NCBI RefSeq assembly: GCF_020520425.1
Contig: NC_079491.1
Location: 99,293,152 to 99,357,151, forward strand
Source: Spinacia oleracea
Taxonomy: Eukaryota; Streptophyta; Magnoliopsida; Caryophyllales; Amaranthaceae
Length of the DNA: 64,000 nt
Reading direction: 5' to 3'
The notes under the pieces are model-generated. The model was not told the DNA's origin, did no database searches, and saw only the letters and a list, made by a program, of their open reading frames with translations. Every line of letters starts with the position of its first letter. The first letter of the stretch is position 1. Shown piece after piece: positions 25,968-36,441 of this stretch. Position numbers and translations under genes: made by a program.

Positions 25968-26976
25968 TCTCTGTCTGTAAACCAAGTAAGTTGTTTAATG
26001 AGAAGAGGAAAGCCATTGGCACCATGTGTTTCATTAAACTTATCTCTACATTTATTGTCCCTTTATATATATATGCAGCCTCGGATCTGATCAATCCGAG
26101 ACCAAAAACAGGTTGACTTTGCCCATTCCTTGATAAAATGCAAGAAATGACCAAATCATACACTTCAGGGAACCGTCCAGAATCCTCGGATTCGCGGTAC
26201 CCTAATAAAATTTGTTCGCAACAAACAGTCGCTCGAATCAAGTTATAAAACTCCGGCTCAGATCCACGGATCGCCGAAGGCATAACTAAAGAGGCAGACT
26301 AGCGATCTCTTGCCCAGGTTTCCGAACCACAAGAGATCGGAAGAACAATCCAAACCTCTGAGCAGATCGACGGATTTGAAGAGTCTGGAAACTAAAGAGT
26401 CTCTTAGCAGATCTACGGATTTGAAGAACTCGCAAAACTAAAGAGTCTCTTAGCAGATCTACGGATTTGAAGAACTCGCAAAACTAAAGAGTCTCTTAGC
26501 AGATCTACGGATTTGAAGAACTCACAAAGTCAAAGAGTCTCTTAGCAGATCTACGGATTTGAAGAACTCGCAAAACTAAAGAGTCTCTTAGCAGATCTAC
26601 GGATTTAAAGAGCTCGCAAGATCAAAAGGTTTTTAGCAAGTCTACAGAAAGAGGAGCTCGAGAAATCTACGGATTTAAAGACCTAAAAATTGCGAAAGAA
26701 CAAGTTGAAAAGAAGCAGCCAAGTAACAAACATTCATTTTTTATTCAATATTTGGGGGAAGTACAAACACATCGAAAACCTCAAAAATTGAAAACAAAAT
26801 GAAACAAGTTAAAATCGGCAGCCATCAACAGACAATACCGGCCTACCGAAGTACTAAAGAAAGCAAAAAGAAATGAGTACAACGCAGCGCCGAGGCAAAA
26901 GGGGGAAAAGCAAGCACATATTCGGAAGTCCTCAACTGGAACCGACCGACTCTGAAGAAGACGACTGCCCGAATCC
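25968..26976. other. Non-coding interval between gag-pol and antisense gene ends
   Basis: Two transcription units converge here: gag-pol from the left, and the antisense gene, whose stop is at 26977. Near 26730-26760 the minus strand reads as an AT-rich polyadenylation region (tattgaataaaaaatg) for the antisense gene. The 46-bp tandem array at 26397-26626 lies between the two ends. I see no coding sequence. Confidence 0.6.
26397..26626. repeat. 46-bp tandem repeat, five units (plus-strand Tat element)
   Basis: Units start at 26397, 26443, 26489, 26535 and 26581, exactly 46 bp apart, each beginning gagtctcttagcagatctac. Degenerate partial units flank both sides (about 26350 and 26630-26690). 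The sister element has the reverse-complement array with seven units (36841-37162). Confidence 0.95.
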
Positions 26977-29900
26977 CTAACTCTTGGGAGTCTCAGAAGC
27001 GGCCCCTAGGGGAGCATCCTTCGAAGAACCCCCAGCAGTGGTATCACCTTCGGAAGTTGCCTTCTGGGCCCGAGCCTCTGCAAGAGCAGCTTGGCGTTCA
27101 GCTTCAGCTTCATCTCGATCAGCTTGGCATTCCACCAAGTGGTCCTCGGCCTGCATCCATAGAGGAACTTTCTCGTTCCAAGGGAAGTGAGGCATGTGCT
27201 TCGCAAACATGCGCCGAGCACCCAGGATGCCGTTCCAGTACTGCTCTCTACACTGATCAGCAGTGCAGAGGTTGACTCGCTCCTGCTCCAGCTTCCGAAT
27301 ATAGTCATCTTTTTCCCGAAGCTTCAGCCGAAGGACAGGCACCTTATCAGCTTGCTGCTGGATCAGCTCCCGATGCTGGACAAAATGGTGGAGCCTTAAC
27401 TCCGCCTCTTTACGCTCCTTGTCGGCCGCTTCAAATTTAGACTTCATCTCCTGGAAGAGTCTATCTTTTTCCTCAAGTTCGCTAGCGAACTTAGCGGCCA
27501 TATCCTTCTTCTCCTCAGCAAAGGAAGCGATCTTCTCAGCATCCTCTTCAACTCGGAAGATGAGCTGGCCAACCTCGGTCCCGATCTTCTCAGCAGACTC
27601 TCTAGCCTCGCGACTATAGTGAAGGTACAGCTGCTTGAGTTCCGTAAGCTCGGAGAGGAGTTGCCCAGCCTTCTGGTCCAAAATGGGAATATCACGAGCA
27701 TAAGCCTCACGATATTTCCTCAGTTGTTTCTCCTCAACCGAGCTACACTCGGAAGCGAACGAAGACCAGAAAACAGCCTGGGAACGAGAGAAAGATGAGC
27801 AAAATAGGAAAAACATAAAACAAAAACACAACTCAAAGAGAAAAATCTAGCAAATTACCTCGTTCAGATAGTACTGGGCCATCATTGCCGGATTCCTCTC
27901 TTCGGCCCCAGGAACCCTCCACTGCGGGTTAGCACGAAGCAGATTCTCCCGAGCAGCCTCGGGGCCCACCAAGGATCCCACGTGAGCCAAAGGGTCCTCT
28001 CCCAAAATCGGAGCCCTGGCATATCGAGCCATCGCCTCCCTTACTTCTTCGGGGATCCGTTTTAGCGGAACATCCGAACAGGGATCAGCATGGATCAGCC
28101 TATCCAGGGCCGAGGTAGAAGTAGAACCCAAAGTTGAGTGGCGCCTCTTCCTCGTCAAACCTTGCTCGGGCTGCTCCTCCTCTCCAGCAGAGGGAACCTC
28201 CTTCTGAACCTCGGGGACCGCAGCTTCGGGGCCCGAGAGATCTATCATCTCCTTGTCTGGACTCTTCTCCCTCTCGAAGGGAAGATCAGCAGACTCCTTC
28301 TTCTCCCCAGCTACCTCAGGGACATCCGAACCAGGAACAAAATCGGCTTCAATCGCCTCCATCACCTCGGTGATATCCTGGATTTCGATCCCCAAAGCAG
28401 CAGATGGTTTAAGGGGAGAAGGGATGATATCTTCCTCGATCAGCGGCTGATCCACGGCCGGCGGTTCAGCAACCACCACACTCTTTAACTTCTGCCCTGG
28501 CAAGGGCATGAAGTGAAGAAGATTCTTAGGAGGAGGCATGACTTCCGAAACTGCTTCCTGCATAGCAAGCATTCAAAGATTAGTTTCCGAAAAGGGGAGA
28601 AACGAACTACAAAAACTCCAAGTCAGAACAAATACCTTCTCCGAGGGCTGAGAAGCCTTCGCTTTCTTCGGATGCGTGGAAGGCCTCAAAAGAGTGCCAC
28701 CCTTCCTTTTGCGTTGATCCTAAAAAGGGGAGACCAAGGGTCAACGAATGTAAAAGAAGAAAAAGGAAGAAATAGAGAAAAAAGCGGGAAATACCCGGTT
28801 CCTAGATAAAGAGATATCTATCCGAGCCGGAGATGAAACCGAAGGAACGGCACGCGGCACAGCGTCAGTCCCAGGACCCTAAAAAGATGGTCCAGGACCA
28901 AGACGTTAGCCGACGGCCAACCGAAAAGAAAAAGATAAACAGAAAATCGAGCCTATAAATGAACACTCACCGGATCCGAAGTCGTCTTCAACTCAGGAAG
29001 CACAACCTTCACAGGAACAGCTTCAACAGAAGAGGCGGAATCCCACGGATCAGCTCGAACTTCGGATATCCGAGCAACCCCCAAAGGAGACAACACGTAA
29101 TCCTTCAGACGAGGATTACGAGGGTTATCTTTTCCGAACTTGTACTCGGGAGCCGGGTCGTGAATAGTCTTCAAATCCAAAGAAATGCCCAACTTCTTAG
29201 GATCAATGCAGCTAAAGCCGTACTCTGCAAAGACAAAGCACAAAACATGTCAGCAAAACGAAACAGGAAAGAGGACAAACTCACTGAAAAAACGGTCTCA
29301 GCCGAAAGACACCTACCCCTGTCAAAAATCCTGCTGAGACCGGCAACAGCAAGAATGTCCTCCCTCAGAATGTAATTGAGATTCGGGAGCCAGCTAGACG
29401 GCAGTCGGTGGTTATCCTCTTGAGCCAAGAACCACTGGAGGAGGTCCACATAGTGGCGATGGTTCCGATCTGGAGCCGCCACACCCCTCATATCAGGATC
29501 AGGAGCCACGAACCACTTCGGAGGACGATAAAAGTTGGGATGCTTCGGATCCGTCGGCACACGGACGAGCAACCACTCCGTCTTCCAATTGTGGTCAGAG
29601 CTAAGGTAGGGGTACGCCGTGATGTAGTTCGGATCCCCCCTCTTTCGGGACTTCTTGTTGACAATGGTCCACCAACCATACCCATCACCCTTGGAAGCAT
29701 GGTTGAGAACCAGATCGTGAAGATCCCGAAAAATAGCGACAGAGCAAGGGAAATTGACGAAGTCACACACCCATCTAAATCCGATTATGTGCCTCATAGA
29801 TTTGGGTGTGAGCTGGGCCAAACTAATGTTGTACGACACCAAAACCTCGGAAACGAACGGATCCAAAGGAAAGCGGAGACCATTCTCCAAATGGTGAGTA

Positions 29901-30364
29901 TACACGGAAATGAACCCCCTCGGTGGATGAGTCACCCGAGGACGCTCTTGTTCAGGAAGCTCGCACCAGTACCCCAAGGCATGCTGAATTCCGTATAGCT
30001 CCTCGGCCTTCCGATGATAATTCCCTAACTTCGCTTCCACCAACCAGTCACCGCTGACCGATTTCTCCAACGGACCGTCGATCTGCGTGGTCTCATGCAA
30101 AATTGAGGCATACTTGCCCTTCGGATCAGCTTCCGACCAATGAACTGGAAACTCGGAGTAACGACGACGAACACCCGAAAAACCAGCTCTCTCACCAGAG
30201 GTTGCACGTTCATCTTCGGAAGCATCCCAACCAATCGAACTCTTCTCCAACGGCCTCTCCGAAGGTCGACCCCTCGAAGATTTCGGTAACCTCCCCGAAG
30301 GCACGTTCTCTCTCTCACTAGAGGAGCCAACAACGAACTTGTTTTTGCCCCTATTCTTTGCCAT
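26977..30364 (-). CDS. Antisense six-exon gene inside Tat element (Transposase_28-like/coiled-coil protein, 989 aa)
   Basis: Coding exons in transcript order: 30364-29317, 29224-28971, 28878-28795, 28719-28636, 28557-27859 and 27777-26977. All introns are GT-AG and phases match, giving 989 aa without stops. Exon 1 carries a region with HHLENGLRFPLDPFVSEVL and TPKSMRHIIGFRWVCDF, resembling the Transposase_28 'putative gypsy type transposon' family. Exon 4 has basic, nuclear-signal-like stretches (DQRKRKG and HPKKAKAS). Exon 5 is acidic with TRKRRHSTLGS. Exon 6 is a long Glu/Lys/Gln-rich coiled coil. I inferred splicing by comparison with the sister gene at 33028-36441, which has the same six exons. 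No enzymatic residues are recognised; function is unknown. A nuclear, oligomeric regulator or integration helper is only a guess. An unspliced reading through intron 1 gives a false 397-aa ORF. Confidence 0.85.
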
Positions 30365-30640
30365 GGTCGCGAAATCTCGATCTAGGGTTTAGATTGAGGG
30401 GTAGAAGGAAGAACGAAGAAAAAAGGAGAACTCAGAAACAAATTACCTTTTTCCGAAGCGGAATTCGCCGATAAAGCGAACAACACAAGTTCCCGAAGTC
30501 TAAAGTTGGCCGAGTTTCGTAGATCTGAAGAAGCAAATTGCACTGCGATCGCCGGAATTTAGAGAGAGAATGGGTTTGAAATAAGGAGTAAAAAGTTTAA
30601 AAGGAGCAAGGCACCCAGTATTTATAGAGAAGAGAAAGGG
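30365..30640 (-). promoter_or_regulatory. Promoter and spliced leader of antisense gene
   Basis: On the minus strand a TATA box (tataaata, 30619-30626) is followed by a pyrimidine-rich leader, then a donor (aaaaggtaattt, GT at 30446-30445) and a branch/acceptor-like tctaaaccctag just before the ATG at 30364. The same order occurs at 32766-33027 in the sister element. This supports an independent promoter about 180 bp inside the 3' LTR boundary. Confidence 0.7.
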
Positions 30641-30783
30641 CGCATCAACTTCCTCAAACCCACGATCTCCACGACACAGTACAATTCCCAACACTTGTCA
30701 TCAATGCAAATCATCCCTTTTCAAAAAAGAGAGGGAACTTTCGGACTTCTGACAGCTGGAAACCCACCCATTTAATTCTAAAT

Positions 30784-30805
30784 GGACCGGGTCTGGGGGG
30801 CATGT
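30784..30805 (+). other. Polypurine-rich tract before Tat 3' LTR
   Basis: A G-rich stretch (gaccgggtctggggggcat) lies directly upstream of the LTR start. It is conserved in the minus-strand sister at 32584-32602. It should prime plus-strand synthesis. Confidence 0.65.
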
Positions 30806-31230
30806 TGTTTGGGCTCCCAATTGATTCTCAATTGGGCCACTAAGTCCAAAGCCCAATGGCTCTAAACAACAACATCAAACCTACCAATGGCTATTCAGCC
30901 ATCCATTAAGGCCCAAGGCCCAATAACAATAAGTGACCTATGGGCATTTATTATGCAAACACTATAAATAGGCCGCCAAGGCTCACACCTCAAGGTACGT
31001 CCAATTTATCGCCTTAAGACTACTCTTCTAGAGAACTTCTCTCTAGAATCCGAGCATCATTCTTACTTAGGCATCGGAGGGGCTTTCCTCGGAAACACCC
31101 CCGAGGCCAGTGACTTTGCTCTTGTGCAGGTGAATTCGGACTCCACTCATTCAAACAAGCAAGATCTTCAACACATACAAAAGGGCCTTCATTCGAAGCC
31201 CATTGTTTCCATCTTTACAACACCGGAACA
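30806..31230 (+). repeat. Tat 3' LTR (425 bp)
   Basis: Same length and apparently identical sequence to 19722-20146. It is followed by the agttg duplication at 31231-31235. Confidence 0.95.
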
Positions 31231-31259
31231 AGTTGTATGAGTATGTTTTAATAATTCAA

Positions 31260-31300
31260 CTAGTTTTTGGGCCCGGGCGTTGCCCCGTGTTACTACATTA
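31260..31300 (-). mobile_element. Helitron-like 3' terminus
   Basis: On the minus strand the sequence ends in a GGGC-AAC-GCCC hairpin, then GGCCCAAAAACTAG with a T after it. Helitrons end in a short hairpin followed by CTRR and insert before T. The 5' end (TC...) could not be located, so the size of this element is unknown. Confidence 0.45.
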
Positions 31301-31306
31301 ATAACA

Positions 31307-31425
31307 TCATCATTATCATTACCCCATTGCCTCAAAGAGGCTCCCGCAAGAAGCGGGGTAAGGGGGGGTCAGGTATACGCAACCTTACCCCTGCAATTGC
31401 AGAGGGGTTGTTTTCAATTTTCCCA
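31307..31425 (-). mobile_element. SINE-like segment, 3' half
   Basis: On the minus strand the segment has GGGGTAAGGTTGCGTATACC, a hairpin around CCCCGCTTCTTGCGGG, GCCTCTTTGAGGCAATGGGG, and an ATGATGATG-like tail. This arrangement is familiar from common plant SINE 3' ends. The tRNA-related 5' part with A and B boxes is not seen adjacent, so it is likely truncated. Confidence 0.5.
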
Positions 31426-32150
31426 AAAGCGATAACAGGACGACAACGAGAAGACCATCTTCTACTTCATGGAAAGGAAGTGAAAAAGTTTTAAGAGCCA
31501 TTTTGATTTAGTCCATTACATTCCACAGCCAAAAGAACAAATGAATTGATAACATTTGTATTTATTTACTACAATAATAACATTTGTATTTATTTCCAAT
31601 GATAACATGAAACATGTCACGTTTAAAGTCAAGGTTAGGGGTTCAAACCCCATGCAAATCATATTTCATATTATTTTCATGTAGTGAAAATCGCATAGAG
31701 TGAATGTCTAATAAGCAGAGCGCCACATGTCACGTAAACTTCGTTAGAAACGCTTTTTAATATCGGCAAAAAAATGACAAGCCTTTTCTGGAATTTTGTT
31801 TTAGGAGGTTGATTTATAGTTGAGAAGCCAAACTGTCAAACTTAGTGATTTGTCAACTATTACAGTTCTCAAGTATTAGTTGCTACTATGATTTTGTGGC
31901 TACAAAATTGGAGCACTTAGAAAGTTTGACGGGCCCTTTCCTTTAACGGACTTGGGACGAATCGGCATAAATTACAGAAGTTTAAAGAATTAGATTATCA
32001 AGTATTCACGAGTTTGTTTTTATTTTTCAATTTCTTGTTATTATTTGTTAACAGGCCAGGGAATGGGGATTATTAGTAATTAGTTCATGAGTTAACAGTT
32101 TATATATTGTTGTTATTTGTTGTTGACTTAGTTGTTGTTATTGGTAGATT

Positions 32151-32155
32151 GTTGT
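32151..32155. repeat. Target-site duplication gttgt, left copy
   Basis: gttgt precedes the left LTR of the minus-strand Tat element and recurs at 53688-53692 after its right LTR. This shows that 32156-53687 is one integration later enlarged by the Copia insertion. Confidence 0.9.
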
Positions 32156-32583
32156 TGTTCCGGTGTTGTAAAGATGGAAACAATGGGTTTCGAATGAAGG
32201 CCCTTTCGTATGTGTTGAAGATCTTGCTTGCTTGAATGAGTCGAGTCCGAATTCACCTGCACAAGAGCAAAGTCACTAGCCTCGGGGGTGTTTCCGAGGA
32301 AAGCCCCTCCGATGCCTAAGTAAGAACGATGCTCGGATTCTAGAGAGAAGTTCTCTAGAAGAGTAGTCTTAAGGCGATAAATTGGACGTACCTTGAGGTG
32401 TGAGCCTTGGTGGCCTATTTATAGTGTTTGCATAATAAATGCCCATAGGTCATTTATTGCTATTGGGCCTTGGGCCTTAATGGATGGCTGAATAGCCATA
32501 GTGGTAAGGTTTGATGCTGTTGTTTAGAGCCATTGGGCTTTGGACTTAGTGGCCCAATTGAATATCAATTGGGAGCCCAAACA
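32156..32583 (-). repeat. Tat 3' LTR of minus-strand element (428 bp)
   Basis: The plus strand reads tgttccggtgttg at the left and ggagcccaaaca at the right. It differs from 53260-53687 by two transitions (gggttt versus gggctt; cacctgc versus cacctac). Confidence 0.95.
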
Positions 32584-32765
32584 ACATGCCCCCCAGACCC
32601 GGTCCATTTAGAATTAAATGGGTGGGTTTTCCAGTTGTCAGAAGTCCAAAAGTTCCCTCTTTTTTTTTGAAAAGGGATGATTTGCATTGATGACAAGTGT
32701 TGGGACTTGTATTGTGTCGTGGAGATCGTGGGTTTGAAAAGAAGTTGATGCGCCTCCTTTTTTTC

Positions 32766-33027
32766 TATAAATACTGGGCGCTTAGCTCTCTTCAAACTTT
32801 ACTTTCTCTCTCTTTCAAACACATTTCCTCTCTTTTTCTGGCGATCGCAGTTTTCGAGTTTCTTCAGATCTACGGAATTCGGTCAGTTCTGGACTTCGGG
32901 AACTTGTGTCGTTCGCTTTGTCGGCGAATTCCGCTTCGAAAAAAGGTAACTTGCTTCTGAATTTTCCTTGCTTTTTCGCTCTTTCCTCTACTCCTCAATC
33001 TAAACCCTAGACCGAGAATTCGCGATC
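32766..33027 (+). promoter_or_regulatory. Promoter and spliced leader of antisense gene, second copy
   Basis: TATA box tataaata at 32766-32773. A CT-rich leader follows, then a donor (aaaaaggtaact, GT at 32946) and an acceptor (taaaccctag, ending 33010) just before the ATG at 33028. It mirrors the leader of the plus-strand element, supporting a real transcription unit. Confidence 0.7.
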
Positions 33028-36000
33028 ATGGCAAAGAATAAAGGAAAAAGTAAGTTCGTCGTTGGTTCCTCTAGTGAGAGGGAGGATGTGCCCTCGGGAA
33101 GGGTACAGAAGAATTCAAGGGGTGGACCCTCGGAGAGGCCGGTGGAGAAACGTTCGACTGGTTGGGATGCTTCCAAAGATGGTGCTGTTGGCAGGTCTGG
33201 TGTGTCTGAACGTGCTACTTCTGGTAAGAAAGTTGGTTCTTCGGGTGTACGCCGTTCTTACCCTGAGTTTCCAGTTCATTGGACTGAAGCTGATCCGAAG
33301 GGCAAGTATGCCCCGATCTTGCATGAGACCACCAAGATCGATGGTCCGTTGGAGAAATCGGTCAGTGGTGACTGGTTGGTGGAGGCGAAGCTGGGGAACT
33401 ACCATCGGAGGGCCGAGGAGCTATACGGAATCCAGCACGCCTTGGGGTACTGGTGTGAGCTTCCCGATCAGGAGCATCCTCGGGTGACTCATCCACCGAG
33501 GGGGTTCATCTCTGTGTACACTCATCACTTGGAGAACGGTCTCCGTTTTCCCTTGGATCCATTCATTTCCGAGCTCCTGGTGTCGTACAACATCAGTTTG
33601 GCCCAACTTACACCCAAATCTATGAGGCACATCATCGGATTTAGATGGGTGTGCGACTTTGTTAACTTCCCCTGCTCTGTCGCCGTTTTTCGGGATCTCC
33701 ACGATCTGTCTTTCAATCATGCTTCCAAGGGTGATGGGTATGGTTGGTGGACCATCATCAACAAAAAGTCCCGAAGGAGAGGGGAGCCGAACTATATTAC
33801 GGCATACCCTTACCTCAGTTCTGACCATAATTGGAATACGGAGTGGTTGCTTGTTCGCGTGCCGACGGATCCGAAGCATCCCAATTTTTATCGCCCTCCG
33901 AAGTGGTTTGTGACTCCTGATCCTGATATGGGAGGCGTGGCTGCTCCGGATCGGAACCATCACCACTACGTGGATCTCCTCCAGTGGTTTTTGGCTCGGG
34001 AGGATAACTATAAACTGCCGTCTAGCTGGCTCCCGAACCTCAACTACATCTTGCGGGAGGACATTCTTGCTGTCGCCCGTCTCAGCAGGATTTTTGACAG
34101 GGGTAGGTGTCTTTCGGCTGGGACCGTGTTTCAGTGAGTTTGTCCTCCTCCTTCTTCCCTCGTTTTACTGACTCGTTTTTGTGCTTTGTTTTTGCAGAGT
34201 ACGGCTTTAGCTGTCTTGATCCTGCGATTTTGGGCATCTCTTTGGATCTGAAGACTATTCACGACTCGGCTCCTGATTACAAGTTCGGGAAAGAGAATCC
34301 TCGTAATCCTCGTTTGAAGGATTACGTGTTGTCTCCTTCGGGTGTTGCCCGGATATCCGAAGTTCGAGCTGATCCGTGGGATTCTGCCTCCTCTCCCGAA
34401 GCTGTTCCAGTGAAGGTCGTGCTTCCTGATTTGAGGACAACTTCAGATCCGGTGAGTGTTTCTATAGGCTCGGTTTTTGTTTGTCTTTTCTTTCTCTTTG
34501 GTTGGCCGTCGACTAACGTCTTGGTCCTGGACCATCTTTCTAGGGTCCTGGGACTGACGCTGTGCCGCGTGCCGCTCCTTCGGTTTCATCTCCGGCTCGG
34601 ATAGATATCTCTTTATCTAGGAACCGGGTACTTCACCTTTTTTCTTTATTTCCTCCTTTGTCTTCCTCTAAATTTATTGACCCTTGGTCTCCCTTTTTAG
34701 GATCAAAGGAAAAGGAAGGGTAGCACTCTCCTGAGGTCTTCCGCGCATCCGAAGAAGGCGAAGGCTTCTCAGTCCTCGGAGAAGGTATTTGCTCTGACTT
34801 GGAGGTTTTCTTGTAGTCCGTCTTTCCCTTTTTCGAAGCTGATCTTTGAACGCTTGTTTTGTAGGAAACGGTTTCGGAAGACATGCCTCCTCCCAAGAAT
34901 CTCCTTCACTTCATGCCCTTGCCAGGGCAGAAGTTAAAGAGTGTGGTGGTTGCGGAACCGCCGCCCGTAGATCAACCGTTGGCCGAGGAAGATACCATCC
35001 CCTCTCCGCTGAAGCCGTCTATTGCTTTAGGGATCGAGATCCAGGATATCACCAAGGTGATGGAGGCGATTGAAGCCGACTTTGTTCCTGGCTCGGATGC
35101 CCCTATCGTGGCCGAGGAGAAGAAGGAATCTGCTGACGTTTCTCTCGAAAGAGAGAGAAGTCCAGATAAGGAGATGGTGGATCTCACAGGCCCCTATGTT
35201 GAGGTTCCCGAGGCTGAGAAGGATGTTCCCTCTGCTGAGGAGGAGCAGCCCGAACAGGGTTTGACGAGGAAGAGGCGCCACTCGACTTTGGGTTCTACTT
35301 CGACCTCGGCCCTGGATAGATTGATCCATGCTGACCCTTGCTCGGATGTTCCGCTGAAGCGGATCCCCGAGGAAGTAAGGGAGGCGATGGCTCGATATGC
35401 TAGGGCTCCGGTTTTGGGAGAGAATCCCATGGCTCACGTGGGATCTTTGGTGGGTCCCGAAGCTGCTCGGGAGAATCTTCTTCGGGCCAACCCGCAGTGG
35501 AGGGTTCCTGGAGCTGAAGAGAGGAACCCGGCTATGATGGCCCAGTACTACCTGAATGAGGTAAGTGTTGGATTTTCTCTTTGAGTTGTGTTTTTGTTTT
35601 ATGTTTTTCCTACTTCTGCTCATCTTTCCTTCGCTCCCAGGCTGTTTTCTGGTCCTCGTTCGCTTCCGAGTGCAGCTCGGTTGAGGAGAGACAACTGAGG
35701 AGATATCAGGAGGCTTATGCTCGTGATATTCCTATCTTGGACCAGAAGGTTGGGCAGCTCTTCTCCGAGCTTGTGGAGGTCAAGCAGCTGTACCTTCAGT
35801 ACAGTCGTGAGGCTAGAGCTTCTGCTGAGCAGATCGGGGCCGAAGTTGGAAAGCTCACCTTCCGAGTCGAAGAGGATGCTGAAAAAATAGCTTCCTTCGA
35901 CAAGGAGAGGAAAGATATGGCCGCCAAGTTTGCGAGCGAACTTGAAGAAAAAGACAGACTTCTCAAGGAGATGACGTCTAAATTTGAGGCGGCCGTTAAG

Positions 36001-36441
36001 CAGAGCCAGGATGCGGAGGCGAGGCTTCAGCAGTTTGTCAAGCATCGGGAGATTATTCAGAACCAAGCCGACAAGGTGCCTGTTCTCCAGCTGAAGATCC
36101 GAGAGAAGGATGCGGCCATTCGGAAGTTGGAGCAAGAGCGAGTTGACCTCTACACTGCTGATCAGTGTAGAGAGCAGTATTGGAATGGCATCCTGGGTGC
36201 TCGGCGCATGTTTGCGAAGCATATGCCTCATTTCCCTTGGAATGAGAAAGTTCCTCTCTGGATGCAGGCCCAGGATCACTTGGTGGAGTGCCAAGCTGAT
36301 CGAGACGAAGCTGAAGCTGAACGCCAAGCTGCTCTTGCAGAGGCTCGGGCCCAGAAGGCGAATTCCGAAGGTGACACTACTGCTGGGGGTTCTTCGAAGG
36401 ATGCTCCCCTAGGGGCTGCTCCTGAGACTCCCAAGAGTTAG
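33028..36441 (+). CDS. Antisense six-exon gene of second Tat element (Transposase_28-like/coiled-coil, 997 aa)
   Basis: Exons 33028-34102, 34198-34451, 34544-34627, 34701-34784, 34865-35560 and 35641-36441, all with GT-AG introns of about 75-95 bp. They join in phase to 997 aa. Compared with the copy at 26977-30364, exons 2, 3, 4 and 6 have identical lengths; exon 1 is 27 nt longer and exon 5 is 3 nt shorter. The Transposase_28-like region sits in exon 1 (about residues 80-300). Exon 4 is Lys-rich, exon 5 acidic, and exon 6 (from about residue 732) a coiled coil with a conserved YWNGILGARRMFAKHMPHF block. It is antisense to its host retrotransposon. Function unknown; the family name rests on resemblance, not on a search. 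Host-gene capture or an old transposon-encoded accessory protein are both possible. Confidence 0.85.

Larger units (their letters stand above)
19722..31230 (+). mobile_element. Complete Ty3/gypsy element, Tat lineage, plus strand (11.5 kb)
   Basis: Two 425-bp LTRs that look identical base for base bound it, with 5-bp duplications of agttg. Order: LTR, primer site, gag-pol (20217-25967), a non-coding interval with a 46-bp tandem array, an antisense intron-containing gene (26977-30364), polypurine tract and LTR. The gag-pol domain order, with a second RNase H-like domain between RNase H and integrase and no chromodomain, is typical of the Tat lineage. Identical LTRs indicate a very recent insertion. 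One RT motif residue is changed (see gag-pol), so autonomy is uncertain. Confidence 0.95.
31231..32155. other. Spacer between the two inverted Tat elements
   Basis: About 0.9 kb of older genomic DNA bounded by the agttg duplication (31231-31235) and the gttgt duplication of the next element (32151-32155). It contains a Helitron-like end, a SINE-like segment and, at about 31636-31650, a tRNA B-box-like ggggttcaaacccc. I see no open coding sequence worth calling. Confidence 0.7.

Noticed and set aside
29171-29316. C-terminal end of the unspliced 397-codon ORF (minus strand)
   Set aside because: It reads through intron 1 and then exon 2 in the wrong frame. The sister gene stops right after the donor, and the spliced frame continues correctly at 29224.
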